Below, piece after piece: positions 11,751 through 23,543 of a DNA stretch of 64,000 nucleotides. The translations under genes and the position numbers were made by a program. Source of the DNA: Hedera helix (lineage: Eukaryota; Streptophyta; Magnoliopsida; Apiales; Araliaceae); the NCBI GenBank assembly GCA_947179155.2, contig OX359280.1:44315055-44379054 (forward strand), written 5' to 3'. Every line of letters begins with the position of its first letter. Within the stretch, counting starts at the first letter, position 1. The notes under the pieces were generated by a model. The model had not been told where the DNA came from, did no database searches, and was given only the letters and a program-made list of their open reading frames with translations.

Positions 11751-11782
11751 CTCCCCCTCCCCCTCCCCCTCCCCCTCCCCCT
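11751..11782. repeat. (CCCCCT)n microsatellite
   Basis: About five CTCCCC units. It follows a direct repeat of about 25 bp, CAATTCTTCTATTTATTCC then CAATTCTTTTATTTATTCC, at 11701-11745. Confidence 0.85.
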
Positions 11783-11925
11783 AATCCAATTGACATTGCC
11801 TATATTGGCTAAAGAATATCACGAGAAGAATTATATGTTTAATGTAAATGAAGAAAATTAACCTTTTTAATACGCCAAATATATTTTTTTAACATATCCA
11901 TGTGTTTGTATTTATAATTGAATTC

Positions 11926-11926
<1 letters not shown>

Positions 11927-11985
<59 letters not shown>
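11927..11985. repeat. (AT)n microsatellite
   Basis: About 29 uninterrupted AT dinucleotides. Confidence 0.9.
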
Positions 11986-11988
<3 letters not shown>

Positions 11989-12200
11989 ACTTTTCTAATT
12001 CACTTAGCTTAATCTTTGAAAAAATTAAATTTATTTTTTAGTAAAAGAAATTTTATTTGTGATATTATTTGATGAACTTTTGGATCCGAAATTTTTATTT
12101 ATAATAGATTTCATCAAAGTGCTTTTGGCTTATAAAAGTACTTTTGTAAAGTCGCCAAATATTCGTAAACTATTTTTGTAACATTATGGCTTAAAACATA

Positions 12201-12546
12201 GGTTATATTTATTTGTAAAATGTATATTTGGGATTTGACTATTTATATTAATTTAAAGTTATTTTCGACTTTTTTATCCTATAATGATAAATTATTAGTC
12301 TCTTAAATAGTCCTTGGATTATTTTTTTATCATTCTCAAGACTATTTATGAGGGATTATATAATCCCATAATGAATTTGGGATTATATAATCCTTCAAAA
12401 ATAGTTTTGAGAATGATAAAAAAAATAATCCAAGGACTATTTAAGGGACTATTAATCCCTCGTGATGGGATAAAAAAGTCGAAAATAGTTTTAAATTAAT
12501 ATAAATAGTCCAATCCCAAATATATATTTTATAAACAAATATAGCC
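12201..12546. mobile_element. PIF/Harbinger-like (Tourist-type) MITE, copy A
   Basis: A 346-bp long palindrome. It opens GGTTATATTTATTTGTAAAA and closes with the inverted counterpart ATTTTATAAACAAATATAGCC. Internal arms with TAGTCCTTGGATTATTTTTT also mirror each other. It is flanked by ATA on both sides (12198-12200 and 12547-12549), a 3-bp duplication. A second member lies at 58951-59299. The GG...TGTTTG-like terminus and 3-bp duplication fit PIF/Harbinger MITEs. It encodes nothing. Confidence 0.7.
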
Positions 12547-13358
12547 ATAGAGTTTAGTAGATAGACTCATAAACTATTTTGTAACATTAAGGCCTAAGAA
12601 AGAGTTGAGGAGTTTTGAATCGTAACATTACTCTGTAATTGTTCTTTCTCTATATTTTGAATTGAAATTTATGTTGAAAATATATTAGCCTTGTTAATAT
12701 CATAACACATTATTAAATAAATATTTAATATGTATGAATATATGTTATAATTCTAACATTATTTTTATATATACGTTCGGTGTTTAAAATTTAAACTTCA
12801 TTTTTTTAATATTAAAAAAGTTATTTTTATTGATGATCACTCGGTCTTATGATATGACTCATTTTATTAATATAAATATTGAGTTCAAATTTTGTCCACA
12901 GAAAATAATAACTTATTCATTTTTCCTATTTTAAAATAAATTATCCTCTTAAACCATGACATTAAGAAAAAATATTAAAAAAGTATAGACACCACCCTTA
13001 TTTTAGAATAAATTATTTTCCTAGAACAGGACATTAAAAGTAAAATTTTCAGATATCAATTTAGCGAAAAAAAATAAAAAAATTCAGATATCAAAAAAGA
13101 GTCTGACATGAATATTTGTACTTAAATCTCAAATTTTTTAATAATTTAAATGAATATTATGATCTAAGCAGTGTTTCAAAGTAGTGCAGTTAGACTTATT
13201 CATCTGTTATCGTACACCTGGTCACCTATGAGCATCTCCTACAGTTTGGCGCCCTTAATTCCACGCCACGAATCACTCCCTCTCCATCCTTCATGCAAAC
13301 GCGCCCTCTCTCGTAAAATCTCTCTTTCCTTCAAGTTAAATTCAATCTCCAATAAAAC
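12547..13358. other. 5' flank of the MTM1-like gene, no gene seen
   Basis: AT-rich DNA followed by a pyrimidine-rich stretch (about 13230-13345) just before the TATA-like run. No element or exon recognised. Confidence 0.45.
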
Positions 13359-13379
13359 TATATATATTTATATATATAT
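13359..13379 (+). promoter_or_regulatory. TATA-like run before the MTM1-like gene
   Basis: CTATATATATTTATATATATA sits 61-82 bp before the start codon, in the right place for a TATA box with a short leader. Simple-sequence AT runs are common here, so this is weak evidence. Confidence 0.3.
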
Positions 13380-13440
13380 TTGCCAATTCTAGTGTTAATT
13401 CGCCTAAAGTTTTCTGGATCAATGACATAATTTGCCTTTT

Positions 13441-16400
13441 ATGGATCAGAAAATATTGGATTCGACGGGGAATAACATTTTGATGAAAGAGGAGGGAGAA
13501 ATTGATTTAAGATCTTCGTCCAAAGAAAGGATAAGTTCAGTAGCAAAAGATGTTAATTTAGGTTTTGGAGAGAGAGCATTTTCTGCCGCCGGTGCCGCTT
13601 TTCTGTCCGCCGTCATCGTTAACCCCCTTGACGTCGCCAAGGTCTCTAATTACTAGGTTCTCTGTCATTTGTTATATGCAATTAGATTTAATTAAGTGTT
13701 TATGCTGATTTGATTACTTGCTTTTCATTTCTGTACTGTTATATCGAAGTTTTATTTGTTTTCGTTTATTTTTATGCATTTAGCAATTCTGAGTTAATCG
13801 GTTTTATTATTCTTCTGCTTCGGTTGAACCGTGGCCGTCAATTGTTTGAATAGTGTTAGTTTGTTTTTTTTTTCTCTCTCCTTGTTTTCATTTTATTTGC
13901 CAAATGTCCCAAAATGCTAAGATAAACGAGCTAAAATTTTTGAGGTTGGAATATCATAAATATGCTAAACTAACTGAGCTACAATTTATAAGTTTGGTTC
14001 CTTTAGAGTTAGAGGAGTCTGCTATTGAGATGTAGTTGAGATGTTCAGGAGCTCTGCATAGTGAAAATATTAACTGGTCTCTAAAGTTTGAGAATTGCCT
14101 CGGTGGTATTAAATTTTAACAAAATTGGTTTTGATGACAAAGTTTTAGAGAATATTACATTAAATTTAAAAAAAATGTATTGAAATTAAACTTTAAGAAA
14201 TTAGTTTTTTAAAGTTTGACCTAATCACACTTCAATAAAGACAAAGGACATTTAGTGACCCCCCATTGATGAATGAAAGAAATGGTTTATGAGCCGTTTT
14301 TAATGCTTTCGAAAGCTTGGCTTTTATCTTATAAATATGATAAGAGCAATATCTTTTGATTATTTGTGACGATTTAAACATTTTGTCTACATTAATTAGG
14401 ATATAAGAGAGAAATTCTAATGTGTGTGTGTGTATATATTTTATTGTGATATTCAAGCTCAGCTATTTGTTATAAGAACCATCAGTTTTGATTTACGTGC
14501 TGTCGTTAGAATCTAGTTGTTGGTGGGATATCACCATTCCAATTCTTCCCCTGCCCCTTTAAAAGTTAATTTGAAAGTTCCTTTGAAATAACTCATTAAT
14601 CTTAATTGAATTTTGTTCTTTGCTTAGTTTATGATATTACGGGTTCTTTTGTGTAGTTATTTTTAAAATTTAGAACTTTCTTGGCCATCACTGATATCTT
14701 TAAGTTGCTCAAGCTTTAGAGATTCTAATGTAATTTTTTGGTTGTTGGTTGTATTGCCTGATTTACCAGACTAGGTTGCAAGCTCAGGCAGCGGGTGTCC
14801 CTTATCATGGTCTATGTCGTACAGCATGTTTCGAAACAAACACAGTATGTTTCCAAAGTGTGACTCTTGCTCGTTTACTTGATCATATTGCTGTAAGGCA
14901 ACATATAAATTTACTACTTATTGGTCATAATTTATTATTTTTGGAAGAAGTTCTTGAAGTTATCACTTATCTATTGCTTTAGCGTTTTCTCTCTAGTCTC
15001 TACACAGCGTTAGAGGGAGGGGGTAAACAAGGGGAGGGAATATGATAGTACATAATACATAGTACATGCACCTGCAGAAGATCTTTCATCAATATAAGAG
15101 AGGAATTGTCAGATATGCGTACTGTTTAGGAATTCCAGTCTACTGGTACACATTACATTTTTTATAAACTAAGTTCATCCTGCACCAGTTTGGATAATTT
15201 TATTCACAATAAGGAAGAAAGCATTTGCTTTCATCACAATAAATTTTTTGCTAAACCACGTTTACGCAATATATAGCACGACAAGACATAAAAACATTTG
15301 GAGCTGAATATTTGGTGGCTACGAAGCAACATGTGTATAAGATGGGATTAGTGGAAACAAGAATGCTTTGGTGGAGGTGTGGATGTCATGCAAGGTTGGA
15401 TATGATGAGGTTATTGGAAAGAAGGTTGGGTAGCACCGACTGAGGAGATGATGAGCGACAAAGGTTGGAATGGTTTGGTCATGGCCAGCGGACACCTATA
15501 GATGCTCCAGTGAGAAGGGAATTCATGTATGAGGAGAAACATATAAGAAAGGGAAGGAGTAGATCGAAATACTGGTGGAAAGTAGTACCAAGAGACTTGA
15601 AGGAGTGGAAGATAACCGAGGACATGGCATGTGATAGCAACGAATGGAGGAATGCTGTCTGCATATTGGAGGACAAGTAGGATGTTACACCTTCTTGTGA
15701 TTGTTTTATGTTTTGCTCTTTTCCCTTCCTTTCTTCCTTTCTTTCGTCTATTGTCTTTTTAGCTTTATATATGTATGTATTTTATGGACATTGGTTTATT
15801 TTGTCATTATTTTTCTTGCATTTTATTCTCTTATTATATATATTGATTTTAATTTTCTTGCATTTTATTATCTCGTTATATATGTATATTTATGCATTAA
15901 TTTTAATTTTATTCTTCTTATTTTTATTTGTTTTATCTTTTAATTTTTCTTATTGTCTTTTACTTTTACGCTTTCATATAGGATTCATTTTCAGCCTACC
16001 CAACTAGTTTGGGATATAATAGGTGGAATAAAAGGCGGGGTTGAGTTGAGGTGATTTGAACACATTACAAATTCCTGCCAATTCACCACTTGTGATTCTG
16101 TATTCATAATGATTATCTTTTCTAATAAATAATGTACAAGGGTCAACTAGGTGACTAAGAATCATGGATTGCCAGAGGTGCTACTGAATTCAAGCACAAT
16201 ATAGGTGAACAAATTGGAGTTGTGAAGAATGAATCAATATAAGTTGTGAGGAAGGACCCAAGAGATGTTTTTGAGTTACCTGCACAAGATTGAAACTAGT
16301 TGAACATATCTTTTACTGTGCTGCCAATGCAACCAAATAGCAAGGGAAACGATACCATAGTTGTTGCAAACTAAGAAGTGGTAGAAATAAGTAGCAGAAC

Positions 16401-19400
16401 TTAATTTTATTATCTGGTACCTATAAAATTCAGTTATTATTTTTTCTCTTACTACACAGTACAGAAAAATAGCAAACAGCAGCTTCTTCACCTTTTCCAT
16501 TTAAACTGGATTAAAGCTAATTGATGCTCCACAATAGCCCATACATTCTTTCTAAGCTCTCTGAATATTGTTTCAAAATTTAAATAGTGTATTAACATGT
16601 TGGCTTTGTTCCTTTTCACAATTTTTTTTTTCCTTCTTAGTTCATAGTTGTTAAATTGTTTCTTTTCTCACGTTACAGCTAACATGTATCAATGTGGAGT
16701 TTGAGAAAGTTGTCCATGTTTTCGCTAATGGTCATCATTTATTTTGAATTTGAACTTGCGTGCTCATTTATGAGCTTGATTCTGGAGGAATCCTGTTGAA
16801 ACATGGATCTACTTTACATTGTTCTCTTCTAAATTCCATGTGGATTTTTTAGATGCTTCCAGATATGAGATGTTATCCATCATGCACTCGTGCAGTTATT
16901 GGTTCTGAGTCGACATGTGCTCCAGATTGCTCACGGTATAAAGGAACGTTTGATGTCTTCTACAAAGTTACGCATCAGGTTTGTGAAATTGATATTATGA
17001 GTATAAAATTTGATTCGTATAATGAGAACAAGAAAAAATTTCAGGATTTTTTTAGTAAAGTACCCACGACTTAACAATTATTTTGGGGAAAAAATCTCTT
17101 TAATTTTGCTTGTTTTATATGAAATTGATACTTAGATTCAACCTACATGCACTTCCTTAACATGTCAAAGGCACAGGTTTTGACAATCATAAACGAATTC
17201 TAAGAAATCATACATCTGATTTGGTATATAACTAACTATTTTATAAATTCTGTAAGTGGTACTAGTTGCCAAACGGAGTCACTCAGTAGATATTTTAAAA
17301 GCAGTAGTGATGTGATAAAAAATAATAACTGCAAGTGCACTGGTCAAGTTGAAGAACGGGCAAGTACATGTCGAACCACAGAGATTAAATTAATTTCAAT
17401 GTTCCCTTAATTTATATTTCAAACAAATTAGAAATAAAAAATGGCGGAGATGATTAATTAACTAAATAGTGCAAATTAAAAATTAATAACGAAAATTAAT
17501 AATGAGAAAAACTATTTAGGAATCCGAATCCACTAAATACTAACATAATAATTAAATTATTCATTTCCTTAATTAATTTATAATTATTTTTCCTTCCCTT
17601 TAAAAATAATGATTCATATAATTAATATGGACAAACATAGATTATGAAAATTTAAGAATTAACTATAACTCATCAAAACTTCATTGAGCAATCATGAATT
17701 ATGAAAAATTCATATCTTAACAATAACCTATCAAAACCTCGCAATTAATATAGAACCAAAACGAATTATGCGCGAAGTTAAATTGAAGAAACAAACAATT
17801 AGATATTAATATCGGAACGGAAAGAAAATATTAATATGTAATACTTAACTTCATCTTCATCCTAGATATTTAAAAATTTAGCTAGCCATAGAATTCATAA
17901 TAAAGGAAAACAAGACTAAAGCTACTAATATTAATTGCATGAAATAAAATAAAAACTAATAAAATTATAATTAAATAGAACTTTATTAAACTAACAAAGA
18001 ATGTGCAATTAATGAATAACAAAAACTCCCTTTGACCAATCTGTGCATGCTAAAGTATAATGAGAATGCTCCTGACTTCTTTGCTTTACCAAAACTAGAA
18101 GAAGAAAAAGTAAAGAAAATACTACTCTGTTTGATCCTACCGAAAGTAAAGAGAAAAAGAAAAGAAAATATAACTTTTCTCTAAAACAAGACTCATATTT
18201 ATAGTGAAAATAAATTGAACCCTAATTTAATTTGGAATAACTTGGACTCTTCTTTCTTTTTTGACTTCAACTTCTATATGGTAATCTTCTAACTCTTTAT
18301 TGGAGTCCAAATAAAAATCAACTTGGAAGATTCTAGAACTCATTTTCCAACTCAACTTCAATTATTTATCTATTTCCTTCAAAACAAAATAAAATGTATT
18401 AATTAAATAAAATAAACATATAAAATAATAAAAATGAGAATATTAAAATGTATAATTATGTGTCTATCAAGTAGCATGGTTGACCAAAGACACCCTATGG
18501 ATACTCCAATGCATTTTATTTGCATTATGTGTACATAAAATCGTCAATATAACTAAATTACAGCCATAGCCATAAATGCATGATTCAGAAGAAGTATATT
18601 CTAATGAGAACTTGGTTCCATTGATAACCTGCAGATATGCCTGTCATGTTTGTTGGCGTGTATTTTCATTTTAAAATTGTTCAATTGGAAACAAATCCAT
18701 TAATATCTGGTGACTGGTGTTTATTTGGTGTCACTGTGTAGGAAGGGTTTGCAAGACTCTGGAGAGGTACATGTGCAAGTTTAGCTTTGGCGGTGCCCAC
18801 TGTAAGTGTTTCTCTTAGTTAATTTCAGTCTTTCATTTTGCTGTTCCTTTATTTTGAGACAATACAAGTTGAATGGGAATTTTTTTGTTTTGAATATTTC
18901 TGTGTGATTTACTTATTGTTTCTGAAACTCTAACCAGGTGGGTATCTATTTGCCTTGTTATGATATTTTTCGCAATTTTATGGAAGAATTTACATCGAGA
19001 AATGCTCCAAGCATGACATCATATGTCCCCTTAGTTGCAGGCTCAGTTGCGCGCTCGCTAGCTTGTATTACTTGTTATCCTGTTGAACTTGCAAGAACTC
19101 GTATGCAGGTATTACAGGTTTCATATTGGTGTTTATGTACTTTCTTTGTTTTTTTCCTTCTTTTAAAATTGTTGGAGTACCTGTTATTAACTCTAAAGAA
19201 TTTAGTTTCCAGACAAAATGAAGGAAACAAATGGGGAAATTTTGAATTGATAGGGTGAAAAAATGGAAGTACAGTTTCTACTCATTCAGATTTCTACCTG
19301 TTTTATGGATTTTTTGTGTTTTTATTTCAATCACAATTTCCAAGGATATATTTAGTGTTTTGAGAATGCTAATTTAGTGAACTCCTTTTGAGGATTTGAT

Positions 19401-22400
19401 ATGGTTCTCATGTTTTTCGTGTTTTTTTATAAAATTTATAGTACATTTCTCAGTTTGCCTTCATTCTCTTTATAACAGGCATTTAAAGACACCCAAATTG
19501 GTGTGAAACCTCCAGGAGTGTTGAAGACATTGGTTGGAGTGATCTCCCCAGTCAGAAGCACTAACAACCTCCAAACCTGTAAGTTTGTACCTGGATTTGA
19601 CGTTCTTAGATATATACCTAAATTGTGATTTTAATATAACGCCATGAAACTTGGATTTTTTCGTAGCGGTTTTCCTGTTTCCTCAATATTCTTGTGATTT
19701 GTAATACAGAGCCATGAAACTTGGATTTCTTAGTAGTGGTTTGTATCTCATCCTCTTTCCTGAATATCAAAAAATTGGGAACAACTTCCCATTTTGGTTG
19801 TATGTCTTTCTTTCTTTTTTTGGTGGCATGCTATGACGATAATTTAATTCCCAAAGATCCATGACAAATTACGAATATGACTGGGTCTTTGAATCTTGGA
19901 ATTTGATACATTAATATAAAATTTATACTGATGAGGTGGATGCACAAATTCTACAAAATATAGCATAAATAATAATGTGTTTTTGCTCATGAATGACACT
20001 TAAATAGATCTGTGAACTAGATATTATGACCTTAGTGATAAGGTTTACCTTCTGAGTCCCCTTCATTAGTTTATTTACTTTCTTTAGATCTGCTATAACG
20101 ACATGGATTATTAGTCTTTTTCTTGTGCCTGAGTTCACGAGAATCAATAGAGCATCTAATTTGGTGCTTATCTTTGGTTATTTGTTTACTTTTATCTTAT
20201 TTCTATCCCTCCAAGTCCCTGTATAAATCATTTGTGAATGTGATACCATTGCAGCAGTGCAAAACTACCGCTTCTTATGGACTGGTCTTGGTTCACAAAT
20301 TGCACGTGATGTTCCTTTTTCTGCAATCTGCTGGTCAACCCTTGAACCTGTAAGACTTTACTCTTCAGTGCAGTCCCAAATACTCTATTCAGTAATGTTC
20401 TAATGGAGCATAAGAAACAATCTTGATGCCTGCTTTTTACTGCTGTCAGCTCAGGAGGAGGATTTTAAGCCTGGTAGGTGATCAGGCAAGCATAACCACT
20501 GTCCTTGGGGCAAACTTCTCTGCTGGTTTTGTTGCTGGAACCCTTGCTGCTGCTGCCACATGCCCTCTGGATGTTGCAAAGACCAGGCGTCAGATAGAGG
20601 TTGTTTCTCCAAAACAGAAATCCATTAATACTATTTGTCAAAATTGCTTGCTCTCCAGTTTCCCCTCCCCTCTGTAGTCTCCCAGAACACCCAGCCCACC
20701 CGGGGAATTAATGACAAGTTGATAGAAGCACATTAAAAATGAAGAAATTATCCCCAATTTAGGTTTAATAGTACATCCCAACAGGGGACGACCATACTTG
20801 TTCAATTTATCTCTCTCAACTTGGATGCCATGATTGTATGAGTTGCATCCCACAATCTGGCATTGAATGATTTAAATTATAAATTATACATAATCGATAA
20901 ATGAGAGCATAAGAGAGGTGTGGAATTGTTAATACGATATCCGTACTCAAACTTGTGATATTAGGGGGTTCCTGATTACTTTGTTCTATATGGCTGTCTA
21001 TATGGGTCCCTCATGCACATAATTTCAATGGTTTAGTATATTAAATCTCACTTTCCTAAGGGGTAAATATATCATATATATTGTTAGCTGAATAAGAAGC
21101 TACTCAGCCTGGGCTTGACGACAAGTCTTTATATGCATATGTTCAAGAATTTGAACTTGTTATTGATCCTTTAAAATTTTATTTGCTCAATTGGACTACT
21201 GTTGCATATGTCCTATTATGAGGTCCATGTCTCTGTTAGTTCTATTCTTCCAGGTGTAAATATAACAAGTCAAAGTAGAGGAAGCTAGTAATCTAAAATG
21301 GGAAGCGAGTTAATAGCTTCTCTGTCATTGTGTTGCATATTTTGTGCATGTAAACATTTTTCTTTCTTTTTCTGTCTGTTCTATTCAGTCATCTTATTGC
21401 CTATCAGGCCTCTATCCAATTTATTATAATTTGTAGGAACAAATTAAGTACTTGATTGAACAAAAAGTGTTGCACTGTTAATTAACAATGTTGAAACGGC
21501 TGACTGAAACTGCACATCTTTACCAATTCATTACCCCAATTTTATCTCCCTGGTTGCTGATGTGGTTTTCCATTTTTCCAGAAAGATCCTTCCCGGGCGT
21601 TGAAGATGACCACAAAACAAACTTTGTTTGAGATTTGGAGGTGTGTAACACTTTTTTTCTTCAAAATATTATGGAGCTGTGTGGCACTTCTTTGTATCTT
21701 TTATATTACTTGATTGTTATTAGAATATCTATCAGGATAAGTAGAATGGTAGAAAGTAGTTGGACATATTACCAGTTAAGCAACCTTTGGTCAGGGATAT
21801 ACCAAACTTGTGCTGCCTATTGTGCTGGCATCTTATGGAGCATCATGTGTTATTGTGCAGTCAAGGGGTTAGAGATCTATATCTTGAGATGAGTGCCTTC
21901 TGTATAAACCTATAGGTAGAAACCATATCTACCATACCGTAAATTTATGCTTAAATATCTCCAAATGCAAAATGGAAATGAAGAGACTGTATTCGTTGGC
22001 CAGCCTGCAGCGAACCTAGCATGTAGCAGCAGATGCATTACTATCCTGATATAGATATTTCATCAGTGAAAGGAGATATTGTTATAGAATGTTGCATGGT
22101 TTACTGTTGCTGGAAACTTTAAATTTCCTAAAACTGCCTGTTGTTAATCAGGCACTTTCTCATCTAACATAACGTTGAGTCTTCTTTGTCGTTGATAGGT
22201 AGTTACTTCGCCATTGTACTGTGTTTAGTGCCTTTATATTTTCAGATCCACTTGGACTATATAACTTCCCTTGCGGTTTTTATCAATGGTTTCCTTGTGA
22301 AGGTCCACTAGCCGAATTAAGTTCCCTTGAAATGTGAAATTTGGAGTCTTGGACCACTTATTGATGGCTTGTAAAGTAGGTCATCTGAAAAGGAGAGGAA

Positions 22401-23543
22401 CGAGTACCAAGGAGTGACACTTGTATTCCTTCATTCCAAGGAAGCTCCTTAGCTTTCCGTGATAGCCTAATTGCCAAGGAAAGGTCATATAGATCTCGAA
22501 GTCGGTCAGTTTCATTTTTCATAAATAATGATTTCAGTATGTGTTAGATTTATAAAATGGGCCCAAATTTAGCATATAAAACATCAAGTTCTCTTACTCA
22601 AAATCAATTGGCAATGAGAATAATTAGTCCTAGTCATTATATACTAGACTTTTATATGCTTAACACTCCCTCTCACGTGTAACCCGATGTATTAAGAGTT
22701 TTGCACAAGGACCTGATGAATATGAAACCCACATTGATAAGCAAGCCCAGAAGAAGTTAGTCACAAGACAATTCTAGAAGAAAGTTTGTAAACTATGGGC
22801 AGCTATTGACCCATAAGAATGAAGGGAAAGTGGGTAAGAATGAAAGTTAAGCTAGTGATAGCACGCTGTGATATCATATTAAATTTAGGGTATAATGACA
22901 TCAAGCTCTCCAACTCAAAATCAATTCACAATGAGAAAAGTTGGCCCTAATCATTATATACTAGACATTTTCTTAATGTATTCGCTGTGGGACAATTTAT
23001 ATACTAACTATACGAAATTGAACCGAGTTCCTAGAAGCATACTATAAATAATGCCGATGATAGATTGAGAGTCGAATAACTGAGCTAGTGTGCAAGTGAA
23101 TACATAAAATGGTAGAACTAATTCTAAATCCAACTACAATGTTAGATAAACTAGTGGCCCAACCAGTAAATTTTTAGTTGTTTTATTAGACTTGGTAAGG
23201 TATGCAGGGGTTACAATAGTTATTTTGGAATTGAAAGCTTTATTAGATTCACTAACATATGCAGGGCTTCAAACTGTTATTTTGGAATTGAAATATGTAA
23301 TTGAACAATTTTAGCTTAAAGATTTGGATTTGTGCCCTTATTTTGCCATTTTAATTCATGTACATATCGAACAGGGATGGAGGAATTAAGGGACTCTTTA
23401 CTGGTGTTGGTCCTCGTGTTAGTCGTGCTGGTCCCTCTGTTGGAATTGTAGTCTCTTTTTATGAAGCAGTCAAATATGCTTTACGTCACAGAAGTCGACC
23501 CAGAGACCAGGAAGATTTGCATCATACCAGAGCAAGTGATTGA
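13441..23543 (+). CDS. MTM1: MTM1-type mitochondrial carrier (SLC25A39/40 relative)
   Basis: Ten exons: 13441-13641, 14770-14844, 16853-16978, 18742-18801, 18938-19108, 19479-19578, 20255-20349, 20450-20599, 21582-21640, 23375-23543. All junctions are GT-AG and phases agree, giving 401 residues (Arabidopsis At4g27940 is about 413). Three carrier signatures are visible: NPLDVAK at the end of exon 1, YPVELARTRMQ closing exon 5 and CPLDVAKTRRQ in exon 8. Exon 3 encodes the family-specific matrix loop with CYPSC and CAPDC (Cys99, 103, 114, 118). MTM1 proteins sit in the inner mitochondrial membrane. Yeast and plant members are needed for manganese superoxide dismutase activity, and the animal homologues import glutathione. 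The ATG at 13441 is the first in frame after the TATA-like run. Exon 7 has a tandem acceptor. Introns 2, 3 and 9 carry transposon remnants. Orthology is inferred from length, loop and intron pattern. Confidence 0.9.
15310..16060 (+). mobile_element. LINE (L1-type) 3' end in intron 2 of the MTM1-like gene
   Basis: The frame at about 15325-15680 reads ETRMLWWRCG, then after a frame change LEWFGHGQRTPIDAPVRRE, KGRSRSKYWWKVVPRDLKEW and TEDMACDSNEWR before stopping at 15678-15680. This is the C-terminal tail of plant L1 ORF2 (the usual form has RMLRWMCG, RWFGHV and DAPVRR). It is followed by a T-rich 3' UTR and, at 15998-16045, CCCAACTAGTTTGGGATATA with GGTTGAGTTGAGGTG, the typical plant LINE 3' end. 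The copy is 5'-truncated and has at least one stop (near 15440) and a frameshift. It lies in the sense direction within the intron. Confidence 0.8.
17303..17307. repeat. Left target-site duplication AGTAG of the solo LTR
   Basis: AGTAG directly precedes the TG of the LTR; the matching copy is at 18470-18474. Confidence 0.8.
17308..18469. mobile_element. Solo LTR (1162 bp) in intron 3 of the MTM1-like gene
   Basis: It starts TGATGTGATAAAAAATAATA and ends TGTGTCTATCA, so it has TG...CA termini with matching inverted tips (TGAT...ATCA). A perfect AGTAG flanks it on both sides. The start contains AACTGCAAGTGCACTGGTCA and GGCAAGTACATGTCGAACCA, a pattern I know from the ends of plant LTR elements. 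There is no gag or pol and no second LTR, so it most likely formed by LTR-LTR recombination. The parent family is not identified. Confidence 0.8.
18470..18474. repeat. Right target-site duplication AGTAG of the solo LTR
   Basis: AGTAG follows the terminal TCTATCA. Confidence 0.8.
20251..20260 (+). promoter_or_regulatory. NAGNAG tandem splice acceptor, MTM1-like exon 7
   Basis: GCAGCAG at 20251-20257 offers two acceptors three bases apart. Use of the first (exon from 20255) gives ...Thr-Ser-Val-Gln-Asn-Tyr. Use of the second (exon from 20258) gives ...Thr-Leu-Gln-Asn-Tyr. Both keep the frame. Confidence 0.55.
22540..22985. mobile_element. Degraded LTR-type repeat, two partial copies, in intron 9
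   Basis: Two related blocks lie about 310 bp apart: ATAAAACATCAAGTTCTCTT with CTCAAAATCAATTGGCAATG at about 22576-22615, and GACATCAAGCTCTCCAACTC with AAAATCAATTCACAATGAGA at about 22908-22937. Both are followed by a CATTATATACTAGAC block. This phrase is common in plant retrotransposon LTRs around a GTGATATCATATTAAATTTA context. No ends or target duplication were found. Confidence 0.35.

Noticed and set aside
14232..14456. Minus-strand open frame in intron 1 or 2 of the MTM1-like gene
   Set aside because: Low complexity, contains a TG microsatellite, and falls within an intron of a well-supported gene.
15701..16007. Overlapping open frames encoding very hydrophobic 80-100 residue proteins
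   Set aside because: They arise from T-rich sequence in the LINE 3' tail. They overlap in two frames, have no conserved start, and lie in an MTM1-like intron.
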